From Paeniglutamicibacter antarcticus_C (lineage in GTDB: Bacteria > Actinomycetota > Actinomycetes > Actinomycetales > Micrococcaceae), in assembly GCF_039544305.1 (NCBI RefSeq), contig NZ_BAABLK010000023.1, positions 62,001 through 126,000 on the forward strand: DNA of 64,000 nt, in the 5' to 3' direction. The notes beneath the pieces were generated by a model that was given only the letters and a program-made list of their open reading frames with translations, did no database searches and was not told the DNA's origin. Positions 8,193 through 19,936 of this stretch are shown piece by piece; the stretch's first letter is position 1; each line of letters starts with the position of its first letter. Made by a program: the position numbers and the translations under genes.

Positions 8193-8752
8193 TAGGAGAC
8201 ACGCCCCAGGTAATCGCCGGTGCGGGTGTCGACCTTGACCTTGGTGTTCTGCTCAACGAACAGCGGCACCTGGATTTCCTTGCCGGTTTCCAGGGTGGCT
8301 GGCTTGGTGCCGGCGGAGGAGCGGTCGCCTTGCAGGCCCGGTTCGGTGTAGGTGATTTCAAGGGTCACTGACGGGGGCAGCTCGACGTACAGCGGGGAAC
8401 CCTCGTGCATGGCGATGGTGACGTTCTGGTTTTCGAGCATGAAACCGGCGGTGTCCCCCACCACGGTGCCTGCGACGGTGAGCTGGTCGTAGTCCGAGAG
8501 GTCCATGAACACGAAGTCTTCGCCGTCCTGGTAGAGGTACTGGTAGTCGCGGCGGTCAACGGTTGCTGTCTCGATCTTTGCCCCGGCGTTGTAGGTCCTT
8601 TCCAGCACGCGGCCGGTCAGGACGTTGCGCATCTTGGTGCGCACGAATGCGCCGCCCTTGCCCGGCTTGACGTGCTGGAAATCGATGATGCTCCAGAGCT
8701 GGCCCTCGATCTTGAGGACTTGTCCGTTCTTGATGTCGGTGGTTGATGCCAC
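8192..8752 (-). CDS. efp: Elongation factor P
   Basis: 186 residues with the three beta-barrel domains of EF-P (NGQVLKIEGQLW; TVDRRDYQYLYQDG; VDTRTGDYLGRV). EF-P relieves ribosome stalling at polyproline. The decoding loop near residue 33 reads KPGKGGAF, with the tip Lys present; actinobacterial EF-P of the Streptomyces/Corynebacterium type has PGKGP here. It lies upstream of nusB and overlaps it by one base. Confidence 0.97.
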   Translation of the reverse strand: MASTTDIKNGQVLKIEGQLWSIIDFQHVKPGKGGAFVRTKMRNVLTGRVLERTYNAGAKIETATVDRRDYQYLYQDGEDFVFMDLSDYDQLTVAGTVVGDTAGFMLENQNVTIAMHEGSPLYVELPPSVTLEITYTEPGLQGDRSSAGTKPATLETGKEIQVPLFVEQNTKVKVDTRTGDYLGRVS

Positions 8753-8866
8753 GATCTACTCTTCTTCCGTATGCGCCGGGGGCTCGCCGGGCGCAAATGC
8801 CGATGGCGGGCGGGGCTCGCCATACTGGCGGACTCCCTCAGGCGTGTTGTCAAAAATCCAAGATTA

Positions 8867-8872
8867 AGTTTA
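8867..8872 (-). promoter_or_regulatory. Candidate -10 box for efp-nusB
   Basis: TAAACT on the minus strand in the 209-bp gap upstream of efp, about 115 bases before the ATG. No convincing -35 was seen, so this is a weak call. Confidence 0.3.
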
Positions 8873-8961
8873 GCGCACCTTGGCCCGGCCCGCGGGGTTA
8901 CCCGTTGGTGATCTGCCGGACCTCGGTGCCCGGGGCCCGGTCGGAGCCGGTGCCCAAGGCG

Positions 8962-9579
8962 CTATCGTGCCGCATCGGCCCCGGGGATCTGCCCGGCGTG
9001 TTCCCCGGTGTGCTGGGCGGGGATCCGCGCGGTGACCGCTTCAAGGCAGGCACGCGAGGACTCTATCAGGTGCGTGTCCGCCCCTTCGGCGGTGCGCAGG
9101 TCAAGGGCCTTGCCGAAGCGGTTGGCCCCGGCGAGCAGGTCTCCGCTTTCCACGTAGGCGAACCCCAGGTGCTGCTGCAGGATCGATTCGTGTTCGGTGC
9201 CCTTGAACTCGGTCAACAAGGCCCGCAGGCGCTTGGTGGCCCGCGCGAAGTCGCCGCCGGCGCGTGTCAGCGAGGTGTCAAGCACGCGCATCACGAAGTT
9301 CTGCGGGTCGTTGAGCCGGGTTTCTGCCACCAGTTCGCTGGCGGCACGCAGGTCACCCTTGGCCAGCAACACGATGACCTGGGAGCTGGCGGAACCGGAT
9401 TGCAGCGTTTTTTCCGCAAGGGCCGCATCGGAAACCTCGTGGCGCATCGTCATCAGGTTCAGCAGGATCCCCGGCACGCCCGACTCGATGTTCTGCCGCG
9501 GGGAACTGTCCAGGCCCGCTGCCGGTACCTGCAGCAATTCTTGGGTGTGGGTCTTCGCGCTATCCGGAACGGCGATCAT
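8962..9579 (-). CDS. Unknown protein with TPR-like helical repeats
   Basis: 205 residues, soluble, no signal peptide. The middle (VIVLLAKGDLRAASELVAETR, then FVMRVLDTSLTRAGGDFARA, then QQHLGFAYVESGDLLAGANR) has the A/G-L-Y-x-x-GD spacing of tetratricopeptide-like helix pairs. I do not recognise a specific family. Its ATG overlaps the aroB stop as ATGA, so it is co-translated with the shikimate genes. A role in aromatic metabolism is not implied by its sequence. Confidence 0.75.
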   Translation of the reverse strand: MIAVPDSAKTHTQELLQVPAAGLDSSPRQNIESGVPGILLNLMTMRHEVSDAALAEKTLQSGSASSQVIVLLAKGDLRAASELVAETRLNDPQNFVMRVLDTSLTRAGGDFARATKRLRALLTEFKGTEHESILQQHLGFAYVESGDLLAGANRFGKALDLRTAEGADTHLIESSRACLEAVTARIPAQHTGEHAGQIPGADAAR

Positions 9580-10667
9580 GCTGAAATCTCCTGGTAGGCG
9601 GCGAACAAGAGCGAAGTGTCGGGGACATCGAGCATGCGTGGTCGGCCAACGTCCTCGAGCACCACGAATCGAAGCAGGTCCCCGCGGGCCTTCTTGTCCC
9701 GGCGCATCCCGTCGAGCAGTGCCTGCCAGCGGTCCCCGCGGTAGGTGGTGGGCAGTCCCAGGGACCCGAGGATCGCCAGGTGGCGATCGGCTACGGCGTC
9801 GGAGGTGCGCCCGACGCTGCGGCCCAGTTCCGCGGCAAATGCCATCCCGATGGAGACCGCGGCGCCGTGGCGCATCGAGTAGCGTTCGGCCAGCTCGATG
9901 GAGTGGGCCAGGGTGTGCCCGTAGTTCAGGAACTCGCGGTCCCCTGCTTCACGCAGGTCAGCCGAGACGATCTTTGCCTTCACCGCGATGGCTCGTTCCA
10001 CGAGCTCGCGCAGTCGGGCCGAGGACGCGTCGGTGGCATCGGCGGGGTCCTCCTCGATGAGTTCCAGGATCCGCTCGTCGGCGATGAAACCGCATTTAAC
10101 GACCTCGGCCATACCGGTGACCAGCTCGTTCTTTGGCAGCGTCGCCAGGGTGTCAAGGTCAACGAGCACGCCCGCCGGAGGGTGGAAGGCACCGACGAGG
10201 TTCTTGCCCTCGGCGGTATTGATTCCCGTCTTGCCGCCAACTGCGGCATCGACCATGCCCAGCAGTGAGGTCGGCAGGTGCACGATCTTGGTCCCGCGCA
10301 ACCAGGTGGCAGCGACGAATCCGGCAAGGTCGGTCACAGCTCCGCCCCCGACCGCGACGATGGCGTCCGAGCGGGTGAAGTCGTTCTTGCCCAGCACCTG
10401 CCAGCAGAAGGAAGCGACCTCGATGTGCTTGCCCTCCTCGGCGTCGGGGATCTCGGCGCTCAGTGCCGAGTACCCGGCGGCTTCGAGGTCTTCCTTGACG
10501 ATGTCACCGGTGGTGCGCAGGGCCCGCGGATGGACCACGAGGACTTTTTTCACGCGCTCGCCCAGCAGTGCCGGAAGTCGACCCAACAGGCCGTTGCCGA
10601 CGACCACCTCGTAGTTATCGGCCGGGGCCGCTCCGGTGACGTGGATCGTCGTGGGTTCGGGGTTCAT
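9576..10667 (-). CDS. aroB: 3-dehydroquinate synthase
   Basis: Second step of the shikimate pathway: converts DAHP to 3-dehydroquinate using NAD and a divalent metal. 363 residues. NAD-binding GGGAVTDLAGFVAATWLRG is near residue 100, the substrate loop GKTGINTAEGKNLVGAF follows, and the metal-ligand region FLNYGHTLAHSIE is near residue 260. ATG 10667 (MNPEPTT) is used because GGAGG sits 8 bases upstream; the ATG at 10682 would begin inside that site. It is separated from aroK by 203 bp, so it may have its own promoter. Confidence 0.96.
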   Translation of the reverse strand: MNPEPTTIHVTGAAPADNYEVVVGNGLLGRLPALLGERVKKVLVVHPRALRTTGDIVKEDLEAAGYSALSAEIPDAEEGKHIEVASFCWQVLGKNDFTRSDAIVAVGGGAVTDLAGFVAATWLRGTKIVHLPTSLLGMVDAAVGGKTGINTAEGKNLVGAFHPPAGVLVDLDTLATLPKNELVTGMAEVVKCGFIADERILELIEEDPADATDASSARLRELVERAIAVKAKIVSADLREAGDREFLNYGHTLAHSIELAERYSMRHGAAVSIGMAFAAELGRSVGRTSDAVADRHLAILGSLGLPTTYRGDRWQALLDGMRRDKKARGDLLRFVVLEDVGRPRMLDVPDTSLLFAAYQEISA

Positions 10668-10870
10668 CGTTGGATCCTCCAAAAGTGCTGCCTGTCGCGA
10701 CGAACGGGTTCAGGCCTCGTGGGCGGTGCGCGCGGGAGCTAAGGTGTTTGTGCGTCGTCCGATTTTGCTTGGTTGGCCTGTGGCCGTTCCCAAGGAACAT
10801 GGTTCTCGGTGCGCTTGGATGCGAGGGTGATTGGGTTAAGCCTACGTGTTTAGTCCACCAAGAGGGGGCT

Positions 10871-11383
10871 TCAGTGTCCGGCATCACGGTAGGCGGTGAG
10901 GATCAAGCAGGCGACCTGGCCCACGCCAAGCCCCCGGGTGTCGATGGTCAGGTGCGCGCTGCCCTCGTAAAGCTCCTTGCGCCTGTCGAATATCCGGCTC
11001 CAGGATTGAAGCGGGTCAGCCCCCAGCAGCGGCCGGTTCCTGTCGGCGCCGATGCGCGGGGCGACCGTGCGGGCGTCGGTGAGCAGGTACACGCAAAAGC
11101 CATCGGCCAGCAGTTCCCTGTTTCCCGGCGCGAGCACCGCTCCTCCCCCTGTGGACACCACCGTCTGGGCGCTGCGGTCCATGGCCAGCGCCAGCGCCTC
11201 GGACTCGAAGCGGCGGAAGCCCTCTTCCCCGTGAACGGCGAAAATCGAGGCGATCGGGCCGTGGGCGGCCACGACCAGGGCGTCGGTGTCGATGAGTTCG
11301 GCGTCCAGCATCGGGGCCAGCAGCGCGCCGACGGCGGATTTGCCGCTGGCCATCGGACCGATCAGGACGATCGGGGTGCTCAT
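10871..11383 (-). CDS. aroK: Shikimate kinase
   Basis: Phosphorylates shikimate at the 3-OH. 170 residues with Walker A GPMASGKSAVG at residue 9, the shikimate-binding DTDALV, the FRRFESEAL segment and the STGGGAVL loop. The ATG overlaps the aroC stop (ATGA). Confidence 0.96.
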   Translation of the reverse strand: MSTPIVLIGPMASGKSAVGALLAPMLDAELIDTDALVVAAHGPIASIFAVHGEEGFRRFESEALALAMDRSAQTVVSTGGGAVLAPGNRELLADGFCVYLLTDARTVAPRIGADRNRPLLGADPLQSWSRIFDRRKELYEGSAHLTIDTRGLGVGQVACLILTAYRDAGH

Positions 11384-12582
11384 GGGTGGCGGACGGAACC
11401 GAGGTTCGAGGGGATCGCGTCGAGGTAGCCGGACAGGTTGCGCTTGACCTCGGTGAGCGAGTCGCCGCCGAACTTTTCCAGCATCGCCTGGGCCAGCACG
11501 AGGGCGACCATGGCCTCGGCGACGACGCCGGCTGCAGGAACGGCGCAGACATCGGAGCGCTGGTGGTGAGCGGTGGTCTCTTCTCCGGTGGCGGTGTCGA
11601 TGGTCTTCAGCGCGCGTGGCACCGTGGCAATCGGTTTCATTGCCGCACGCACGCGCAACACGTCCCCGATGGACATACCGCCCTCGATGCCGCCGGCCTT
11701 GTTCCCGGAGCGCTCGATGGTTCCGTCCTCGCCGCGCAGGATCTCGTCGTGGGCCGCGGAGCCGCGCCGGGTCGCGGTGAGGAAGCCGTCGCCGACCTCC
11801 ACGCCCTTGATGGCCTGGATACCCATCAGCGCACCGGCAAGGCGCGCATCAAGGCGCCGGTCCCAGTGCACGTAGGAGCCAAGCCCGGGGGGAAGGTTGT
11901 AGGCAAGGACCTCGACGACGCCGCCGAGGGTTTCGCCCTCCTTGTGGGCTGCGTCGACCTCGGAGACCATGGCCGCGGAGGTGTCGGCGTCGAAGCAACG
12001 CAACGGATCGGCGTCAAGTGCGATCACATCGCTGGCCCGTGGCAGTGCGGCATCCTCCGGGGAGGAGACGGTGCCCACGGCAACGGTGTGGGAGACCAGC
12101 TCGATCCCCAGCTGGGCCAGGAAGTTCGAGGCAACGGAGCCCAGGGCGACGCGGGCCGCGGTTTCGCGGGCCGAGGCGCGCTCAAGCACCGGACGGGCAT
12201 CGTCGAAACCGTATTTCTGCATTCCGGTGAAATCGGCATGGCCGGGACGCGGACGGGTCAGCGGCGCATTACGGGCCATCGAGGCAAGTTCCTCGGGGTC
12301 GATGGCGTCGGGGTTCATGACCTTTTCCCACTTGGGCCATTCGGTGTTGCCGACCTCGATGGCCACCGGCCCGCCCTGGGTCACCCCGTGGCGGACTCCG
12401 CCGGAGAAGGACACCGCATCCTGCTCGAACTTCATCCGCGCACCCCGGCCATAGCCCAGGCGGCGACGCGCCAGGGCATCACGCACATCCTGTGAAGAGA
12501 TGGCAATGCCCGCGGGCATTCCCTCGATAATTCCAACCAATGCGGGGCCGTGTGATTCGCCCGCCGTCAACCAACGCAACAT
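11380..12582 (-). CDS. aroC: Chorismate synthase
   Basis: FMN-dependent last step to chorismate. 400 residues with the signatures WLTAGESHGPALVG at the N-terminus, RRRLGYGRGARM and RPRPGHADF in the first third, and DICA-like SDVCAVPAAGVVAEAM near the end. I start at ATG 12582 (MLRWLTAG), the usual family start; an ATG three codons earlier is possible. It lies 32 bases after aroE and overlaps aroK. Confidence 0.96.
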   Translation of the reverse strand: MLRWLTAGESHGPALVGIIEGMPAGIAISSQDVRDALARRRLGYGRGARMKFEQDAVSFSGGVRHGVTQGGPVAIEVGNTEWPKWEKVMNPDAIDPEELASMARNAPLTRPRPGHADFTGMQKYGFDDARPVLERASARETAARVALGSVASNFLAQLGIELVSHTVAVGTVSSPEDAALPRASDVIALDADPLRCFDADTSAAMVSEVDAAHKEGETLGGVVEVLAYNLPPGLGSYVHWDRRLDARLAGALMGIQAIKGVEVGDGFLTATRRGSAAHDEILRGEDGTIERSGNKAGGIEGGMSIGDVLRVRAAMKPIATVPRALKTIDTATGEETTAHHQRSDVCAVPAAGVVAEAMVALVLAQAMLEKFGGDSLTEVKRNLSGYLDAIPSNLGSVRHP

Positions 12583-12614
12583 GTTCTCCATCCTGCCATG
12601 TAGTTGTCCTGTGA

Positions 12615-13550
12615 TCAGGGCCGAGGCAGCCCTACTGCGTCGCACATCACATTTGTGACGTGGCCCCAGTCCGCATCTTGGACTCCGCTGAACAACTTGA
12701 CCTGCTCAACGCCCTGGTGGACAAGCATCGCCAACCCGGAGACCACGACGCCGCCGGCGAGTTCCCAGGCCGTCGCGAGGGCCGATGGCCATGGGTCGTA
12801 AGCGACATCCAGCAGCACCGCTCCCGGGGCCAAGACCGCCGATGCCGTGCGGGCATCGGGAGCCAGGCCGAGAGAGGCAAGCAAGCCATCGGCGGCGTGT
12901 GCCGGAAGCGTTGATATGACTAACTCATAGCCGGGCAGGTGCTCCCGGGCACCGGCGGTCTCCACGATCCGGCACTCCAGCCCGAGAGTTTGTGCCAGGG
13001 CCAGGGCGGCGCCGGCACGTTGCGGGTTGCGCACGAGTAGGTCCACGTGGGTGAACCCCAGCATCTTGCAGGCTTCGAGCGCGGCAAGGGCGGTGTTTCC
13101 CGAGCCCAGGATCCCGGCTCGGTGCACGCGGCCCGCGGCCCGTGCGCCCGGGGGCGCAGCGGGATCATTCCGTGCTGGCAAAAGAGCGCCAACGGCACGC
13201 ACGATCCCCTCGACGTCGGTGTTGTGCCCCAGAAGGCGCACGGCCCCCTCGAGGTGCTCGACCACCACGGTGTTCAGCGCGCCCAGGCGCAGTACGCGCC
13301 CGGAAAGCTCATCGAGGTGCCCAATCAGCGCGGCCTTCAGCGGCATCGTGACCGAGACCCCCACCCAACCGGGCTCGGTGCGCAAACGGGCCGCGAAGGA
13401 CGCCGCTGCTTCGGGCAGCATGTCGATGGCCGTGTACTCGATGTCCACGCCCAACGCACGGTAGGCGGTGGAATGCAGCAGCGGGGACCGCGAATGGGCG
13501 ATCGGGTGGCCCAGCACCGCAGCGCGGAGCCGGGCCCCAGGGGTACTCAC
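12615..13550 (-). CDS. aroE: Shikimate dehydrogenase
   Basis: NADP(H)-dependent reduction of 3-dehydroshikimate. 311 residues, slightly longer than the usual 270-290. Substrate-binding HPIAHSRSPLLH is near residue 16, the catalytic Lys lies in VSVTMPLKAALIGH, NTD in LLGHNTDVEG, and the nucleotide fold starts at GILGSGNTALA. The GTG at 13550 overlaps the mltG stop (GTGA) and puts the family N-terminus in place; the upstream ATG at 13577 is rejected. Confidence 0.93.
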   Translation of the reverse strand: MSTPGARLRAAVLGHPIAHSRSPLLHSTAYRALGVDIEYTAIDMLPEAAASFAARLRTEPGWVGVSVTMPLKAALIGHLDELSGRVLRLGALNTVVVEHLEGAVRLLGHNTDVEGIVRAVGALLPARNDPAAPPGARAAGRVHRAGILGSGNTALAALEACKMLGFTHVDLLVRNPQRAGAALALAQTLGLECRIVETAGAREHLPGYELVISTLPAHAADGLLASLGLAPDARTASAVLAPGAVLLDVAYDPWPSALATAWELAGGVVVSGLAMLVHQGVEQVKLFSGVQDADWGHVTNVMCDAVGLPRP

Positions 13551-15544
13551 TTGCACACATCCGTGTTCGCGGCGCACCAGCTGCGGAATTCGTCCTGGTA
13601 CACGCGGTGCTCTGAGTAGGACTTGGCGAACTTGGTTTCACCGGTGTTGGTGTTCACCGTGACCCAGTAGTAGTAATCGTTCGGGGTCGGGTTGGCCGCC
13701 GCCTTGATCGCCGAGTTTCCCGGGGAACCGATCGGGGTCGGTGGCAGGCCTTTGCGCACGTAGGTGTTGTACTTGTTCCCGGGATCCTTCTTTTCGGCGG
13801 CGCTGAACTGCAGCGAGTAGCGGTCAAGTCCGTAGATCACCGCGGAGTCGACCTGCAGCAGCCCGCTGGTTTCCTTGTTGTCAGGGTGCAGCCGGTTTTC
13901 CAGTGCCCCTGCCACAGTGCCGTAGTCATCCTTGCGGGCCTCGGCCTGCAGGATCGAAGCGACCTTCAGCACGTGGTATTGCTTGACCGGGTCAATGATT
14001 CCGGCGTCATTCAGCGTCTTGGTCGTCGCATCGACCATGGTGCGCAACACCGTCTCGGCATCGGCGTCCAGCGGGAAGCGGTACTCCCCCGGATGCAGGT
14101 AGCCTTCCAGGTTCGGGGCCTTGGAAGTGACGCCCAGTGCGGCAGGATCATCTGCCAGGGCAGCAATTTCTTTCATGGGCAGGCCCGTGGATTCGGAGAT
14201 CTGCTCAAGCACCTTGGACATGCGGGTGTTTTCCTTGATGGCAACATAGGAAACCTTCGCTGCTTCCTCGCCGATCAGGATTGATGCCGCATCCAAGGCA
14301 GGCATCTCCATGCGCAGGTCGTAGGTCCCGGGGTGGATTACGCGGTTCTCGGTTTCCACCAGCTGGACGGCCTCGAGGAAGAGCTTGTCGCTGGCGACGA
14401 TGTCGCGGTTCACCAATTCGCGCCCGATTTGCTTCGGGCCCCAACCGGATTCGACCTCGAAGGAGACGGTTTCCCCGCCGGGTGCCGGGAAGTCCTGGGG
14501 ACTGAGGCGGTCAAGAAGTCCCTGCAGGAAGAGCACAACACCGAAGATCACGGCGCTGAAGCCCAGCAGGACAACCAGCAGCACCCAGTTCCTCCTTCGG
14601 CGCCGGGCCTTGCGTTTTTCGGGGTCTATCGTCGGCGTGGCCAGGAAAAGGTTTTCACGTTCCGCTTGTTCGGCGTAGGCATCGGGTTCAACGCCGTCGC
14701 GGTCGTAGCCGTGGGGGTCCTGGTATCCGTCTTCGGGGACTCCCCCGCCGTGCGCGACAGCTTCGTCAGTGCCCGGCGCACTGGCGTGGTTCGTGTATTC
14801 GTGGCCGTCGAACCATTCATCGGGCCCCGTCTGTCCGGGTGCGGGGCCCGATTGCGGGGAACTGGAACCGGGATCCATGGGCTGGCTTCCGGAACCCGGG
14901 AGCAGCGAGGCAGCGACGATGGGCATCGCGTCGGTGGCGGCATCGGCGGGAGAGGATGCCGGTGGGTTGCCGCTGGCCTCGGGCTGCGCGTGATCGCCTG
15001 ACGCGGGACGCTGCATGGAGGAAGGCGTTGCCGTTGGATTCCCTTGATGCGCGGCAATCGGTGCGTTCGCGGGTTCGGCGCTGGTTTCCTTGATCACGTC
15101 CTCGGGCCGTTCCTCCACGAGGGTCGATGAGTTCACGGCGGAATTGGCTACCTCCGGGGAACTGGAACGACGCGTTGCGGAGTTGGCACGCAGTGTCTGC
15201 CTGATGCGTTCGGAGGCGGTCCGCTGGGCCTCGATGGCTTCGGTCCGTGCCCGGAGTGCGCCTTGTGTGCGTGCCTGGTGTGCGGCGCGAAGGGCCTCGG
15301 AGCGTTCCCCGGCTGGTTTGCCTGCCTTTTCCGCCTTGGGCTCCTGAACAGGATCGCCATGGTTCCCGGTTTCCGACGAGTGGCTTGTACCAGGGTCTAC
15401 CTGGTTTGGGGTCGGCTCCGGGGTTGCTGCCGTCTGCTGCGCGAGCTGTTGAAGTTCAGCTTGCTCACGGGCGGCACGAGCGGCGCGCCGCGGCGAAAGC
15501 GCGGGTTCGCCATGCCTGGAATCGTTGGACGATTCATTTGTCAT
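13547..15544 (-). CDS. mltG: Endolytic murein transglycosylase
   Basis: YceG/MltG cuts nascent glycan strands at the outer membrane face. 665 residues from ATG 15544, which has AAGGGAGAG upstream; an in-frame extension to 15859 overlaps ruvX and is rejected. The first 330 residues are long, Ala/Pro/Glu/Ser-rich and probably disordered, with an early coiled-coil-like stretch (RRAARAAREQAELQQLAQQ). A membrane helix (NWVLLVVLLGFSAVIFGVVL) is followed by the YceG domain, with the active-site-type helix VASILQAEARKDDYG and the terminal KGLPPTPIGSPG motif. It is coupled to aroE by GTGA. The long cytoplasmic arm is typical of actinobacterial MltG. Confidence 0.93.
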   Translation of the reverse strand: MTNESSNDSRHGEPALSPRRAARAAREQAELQQLAQQTAATPEPTPNQVDPGTSHSSETGNHGDPVQEPKAEKAGKPAGERSEALRAAHQARTQGALRARTEAIEAQRTASERIRQTLRANSATRRSSSPEVANSAVNSSTLVEERPEDVIKETSAEPANAPIAAHQGNPTATPSSMQRPASGDHAQPEASGNPPASSPADAATDAMPIVAASLLPGSGSQPMDPGSSSPQSGPAPGQTGPDEWFDGHEYTNHASAPGTDEAVAHGGGVPEDGYQDPHGYDRDGVEPDAYAEQAERENLFLATPTIDPEKRKARRRRRNWVLLVVLLGFSAVIFGVVLFLQGLLDRLSPQDFPAPGGETVSFEVESGWGPKQIGRELVNRDIVASDKLFLEAVQLVETENRVIHPGTYDLRMEMPALDAASILIGEEAAKVSYVAIKENTRMSKVLEQISESTGLPMKEIAALADDPAALGVTSKAPNLEGYLHPGEYRFPLDADAETVLRTMVDATTKTLNDAGIIDPVKQYHVLKVASILQAEARKDDYGTVAGALENRLHPDNKETSGLLQVDSAVIYGLDRYSLQFSAAEKKDPGNKYNTYVRKGLPPTPIGSPGNSAIKAAANPTPNDYYYWVTVNTNTGETKFAKSYSEHRVYQDEFRSWCAANTDVCK

Positions 15545-15716
15545 GCGGTTCTCTCCCTTGCCCGCAGGCAGCATAATTGCCGGGGGACGACGCAGGCCAG
15601 CCCCTTCGACCGAATGAGATGTGATGCGATCGTAGCCTAAAGAGGGGTCGGCGGGCAGCCCCTCGGGCTCGGATCCGCCTGCCGGCTCGTTGTCACCGCA
15701 GGGCGGACGCGACGGA

Positions 15717-16205
15717 TCAGCTGCCATCGCCGGGCCCAAGATATTCCCGCGCTGCCGGCTCTCCGGGCTCGTGTTGTCCGTTCCTGCGCATTTCAAGCAC
15801 CTGCTGGAGGATCGCGACGGCAGCCGCCTGGTCGACGACCGCGCGATGCTTGCGCCCATCGAGTCCGGCCTCGTGCAGCGAGCGGTGCGCGCTGACGGTT
15901 GTCAATCGCTCATCGACAAGCCTGACCTCGGCCACCACGCAGGCACGCTCCAGAGCATGGAGCAGCTCCCGTGCATAGTCTCGGGCCATGGTGGTGGACG
16001 CGGTTTCACCGCCGGACATCGCGCGCGGCAGTCCCACGTAGATCTCCCGGGCCTCACGTTCGGCAGCCAGCTTGACCAGCACGGCAATGTCGCTGGATTT
16101 CTTGGCATCGCGCTTGAGGGTCTTGACCGGTGTGGCCAACAACCCCTCGCGGTCGCTAGCCGCGACGCCGACGCGGGCCATGCCCACGTCGACACCGAGC
16201 AGCAC
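15717..16205 (-). CDS. ruvX: Holliday junction resolvase-like RuvX (YqgF)
   Basis: RNase H-fold protein also implicated in pre-16S rRNA processing. 162 residues: GVDVGMARVGVAASD at the N-terminus carries the first acidic residue, then IYVGLPRAMSG, VRLVDERLTTV and VDQAAAVAILQQ with the last Asp. The GTG start at 16205 is the only in-frame start before the alaS stop that keeps the family N-terminus. It follows alaS and precedes mltG by 172 bp. Confidence 0.92.
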   Translation of the reverse strand: MLLGVDVGMARVGVAASDREGLLATPVKTLKRDAKKSSDIAVLVKLAAEREAREIYVGLPRAMSGGETASTTMARDYARELLHALERACVVAEVRLVDERLTTVSAHRSLHEAGLDGRKHRAVVDQAAAVAILQQVLEMRRNGQHEPGEPAAREYLGPGDGS

Positions 16206-16246
16206 CCCGTGGGGCGGGGCCGCAGCTCCGGCTTCGGGCGCCGGTG

Positions 16247-18928
<2,682 letters not shown>

Positions 18929-19036
18929 CGTTCCTCTTCGGTCCCTCCGTGCCTATGGGCACTGTGCTTGGGTGTGGTTCTGCGTGCCGCCGGTCCACTG
19001 ATGGTGGTCCCGAGCCGGCAGGCCAAGAATGAAAGT

Positions 19037-19270
19037 CTAGTTGTGGTCCGGTCCGGGAGTCTCGTCCAAGCCGAGGGCCAGGCGCAATTCCGTTTCGCGT
19101 TCGTTCATGCCTGAGCGGAAGGCCTCGGCGACTTCGTGGAGCGAATCGCTGAAGCGACCGATCGTGCGGTTTAGTCCTTCGGCGCTGGCTAGGTCCCTGG
19201 CTTCGTTGAGCTTGCGGGCGACCAACACGCCGACGCCGATACCGATGCCGACCCAGAATAGCTTCTTCAT
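19037..19270 (-). CDS. Small membrane protein next to alaS
   Basis: 77 residues from ATG 19270 (CGAGGAAA upstream). One N-terminal helix rich in Gly and Val (FWVGIGIGVGVLVARKL) and a charged helical tail (FRSGMNERETELRLALGL). It resembles the short proteins found between the DUF948 gene and alaS in many actinobacteria (DUF6167-like pattern). Function unknown. A longer in-frame reading to 19480 overlaps the next gene and is rejected. Confidence 0.75.
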   Translation of the reverse strand: MKKLFWVGIGIGVGVLVARKLNEARDLASAEGLNRTIGRFSDSLHEVAEAFRSGMNERETELRLALGLDETPGPDHN

Positions 19271-19406
19271 CTGAAGTTTCCTCGTTTCATGGATGGTGGA
19301 GCGTGCGCTGCAAGGCAGTCGCTCTTGGCGCGCTTGCTTGCCCGGGCCTGCTGGCTCCAGCCAAGTTGGCTGCCAGGCGCCCACTTGGTGGAGGCCTGGG
19401 CATCGA

Positions 19407-19778
19407 TCAGCGCGAGCGTCGGCCCTTGCCCGAGGGCCTGGTGCCAAGGGCGGAGCGAACTCCGGCCGAGAAAGCGGCAACCTTGATCAGCGGTTTGCCG
19501 ATGGTAGCGGCGGTCAAGGAGGACAGCGCACTGATGTTCGCCGATGCGTCCGAGACGTGCGACGTGATGCCGTCGACCTTGCGGATCTGGTCGTTGGTGG
19601 TTGCCACGGTGCTGGTGACCTCGGTCAGCAGCGGGGTGGTGCCATCGGAAACGTCCTTCACTGCGGAGCGCAACTCGTCAAATACCTTGCCGAGCTTCCA
19701 GATGGGGATGGCGAGCAATGCCACCAGTATCGCAAAGACGCCTGCCGCAATGAGCCCGGCGATGTCCGACCCTGTCAT
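19407..19778 (-). CDS. DUF948-family membrane protein
   Basis: 123 residues. N-terminal membrane helix (DIAGLIAAGVFAILVALLAIPIW) followed by a long amphipathic helix (FDELRSAVKDVSDGTTPLLTEVTSTV, then NDQIRKVDGITSHVSDASANISAL) typical of DUF948. The basic tail is GTRPSGKGRRSR. ATG 19778 has GAGGA upstream and gives the family start MTGSDIAGL; ATG 19805 is an alternative. Role unknown. Confidence 0.85.
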   Translation of the reverse strand: MTGSDIAGLIAAGVFAILVALLAIPIWKLGKVFDELRSAVKDVSDGTTPLLTEVTSTVATTNDQIRKVDGITSHVSDASANISALSSLTAATIGKPLIKVAAFSAGVRSALGTRPSGKGRRSR

Positions 19779-19864
19779 GTGCTTTTCCTCTACCGTTGGT
19801 GACATGTGATTTTCCACCTTACCGAATGGTTGGCGGTAGCACGGAACCGAAACGTCTTGGATAA

Positions 19865-19899
19865 CACGAAGCCCGCGGCGCAAGGCCACGGGCTTCGTG
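19865..19899 (-). terminator. Terminator downstream of rpsD
   Basis: Perfect 11-bp stem CACGAAGCCCG / CGGGCTTCGTG with a 13-base loop, about 40 bases after the rpsD stop on the minus strand. Only a weak U-tract follows. Confidence 0.65.
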
Positions 19900-19936
19900 T
19901 TGCAAACTGCATCCGTTGGGTGTGAACCCAGCGAAT

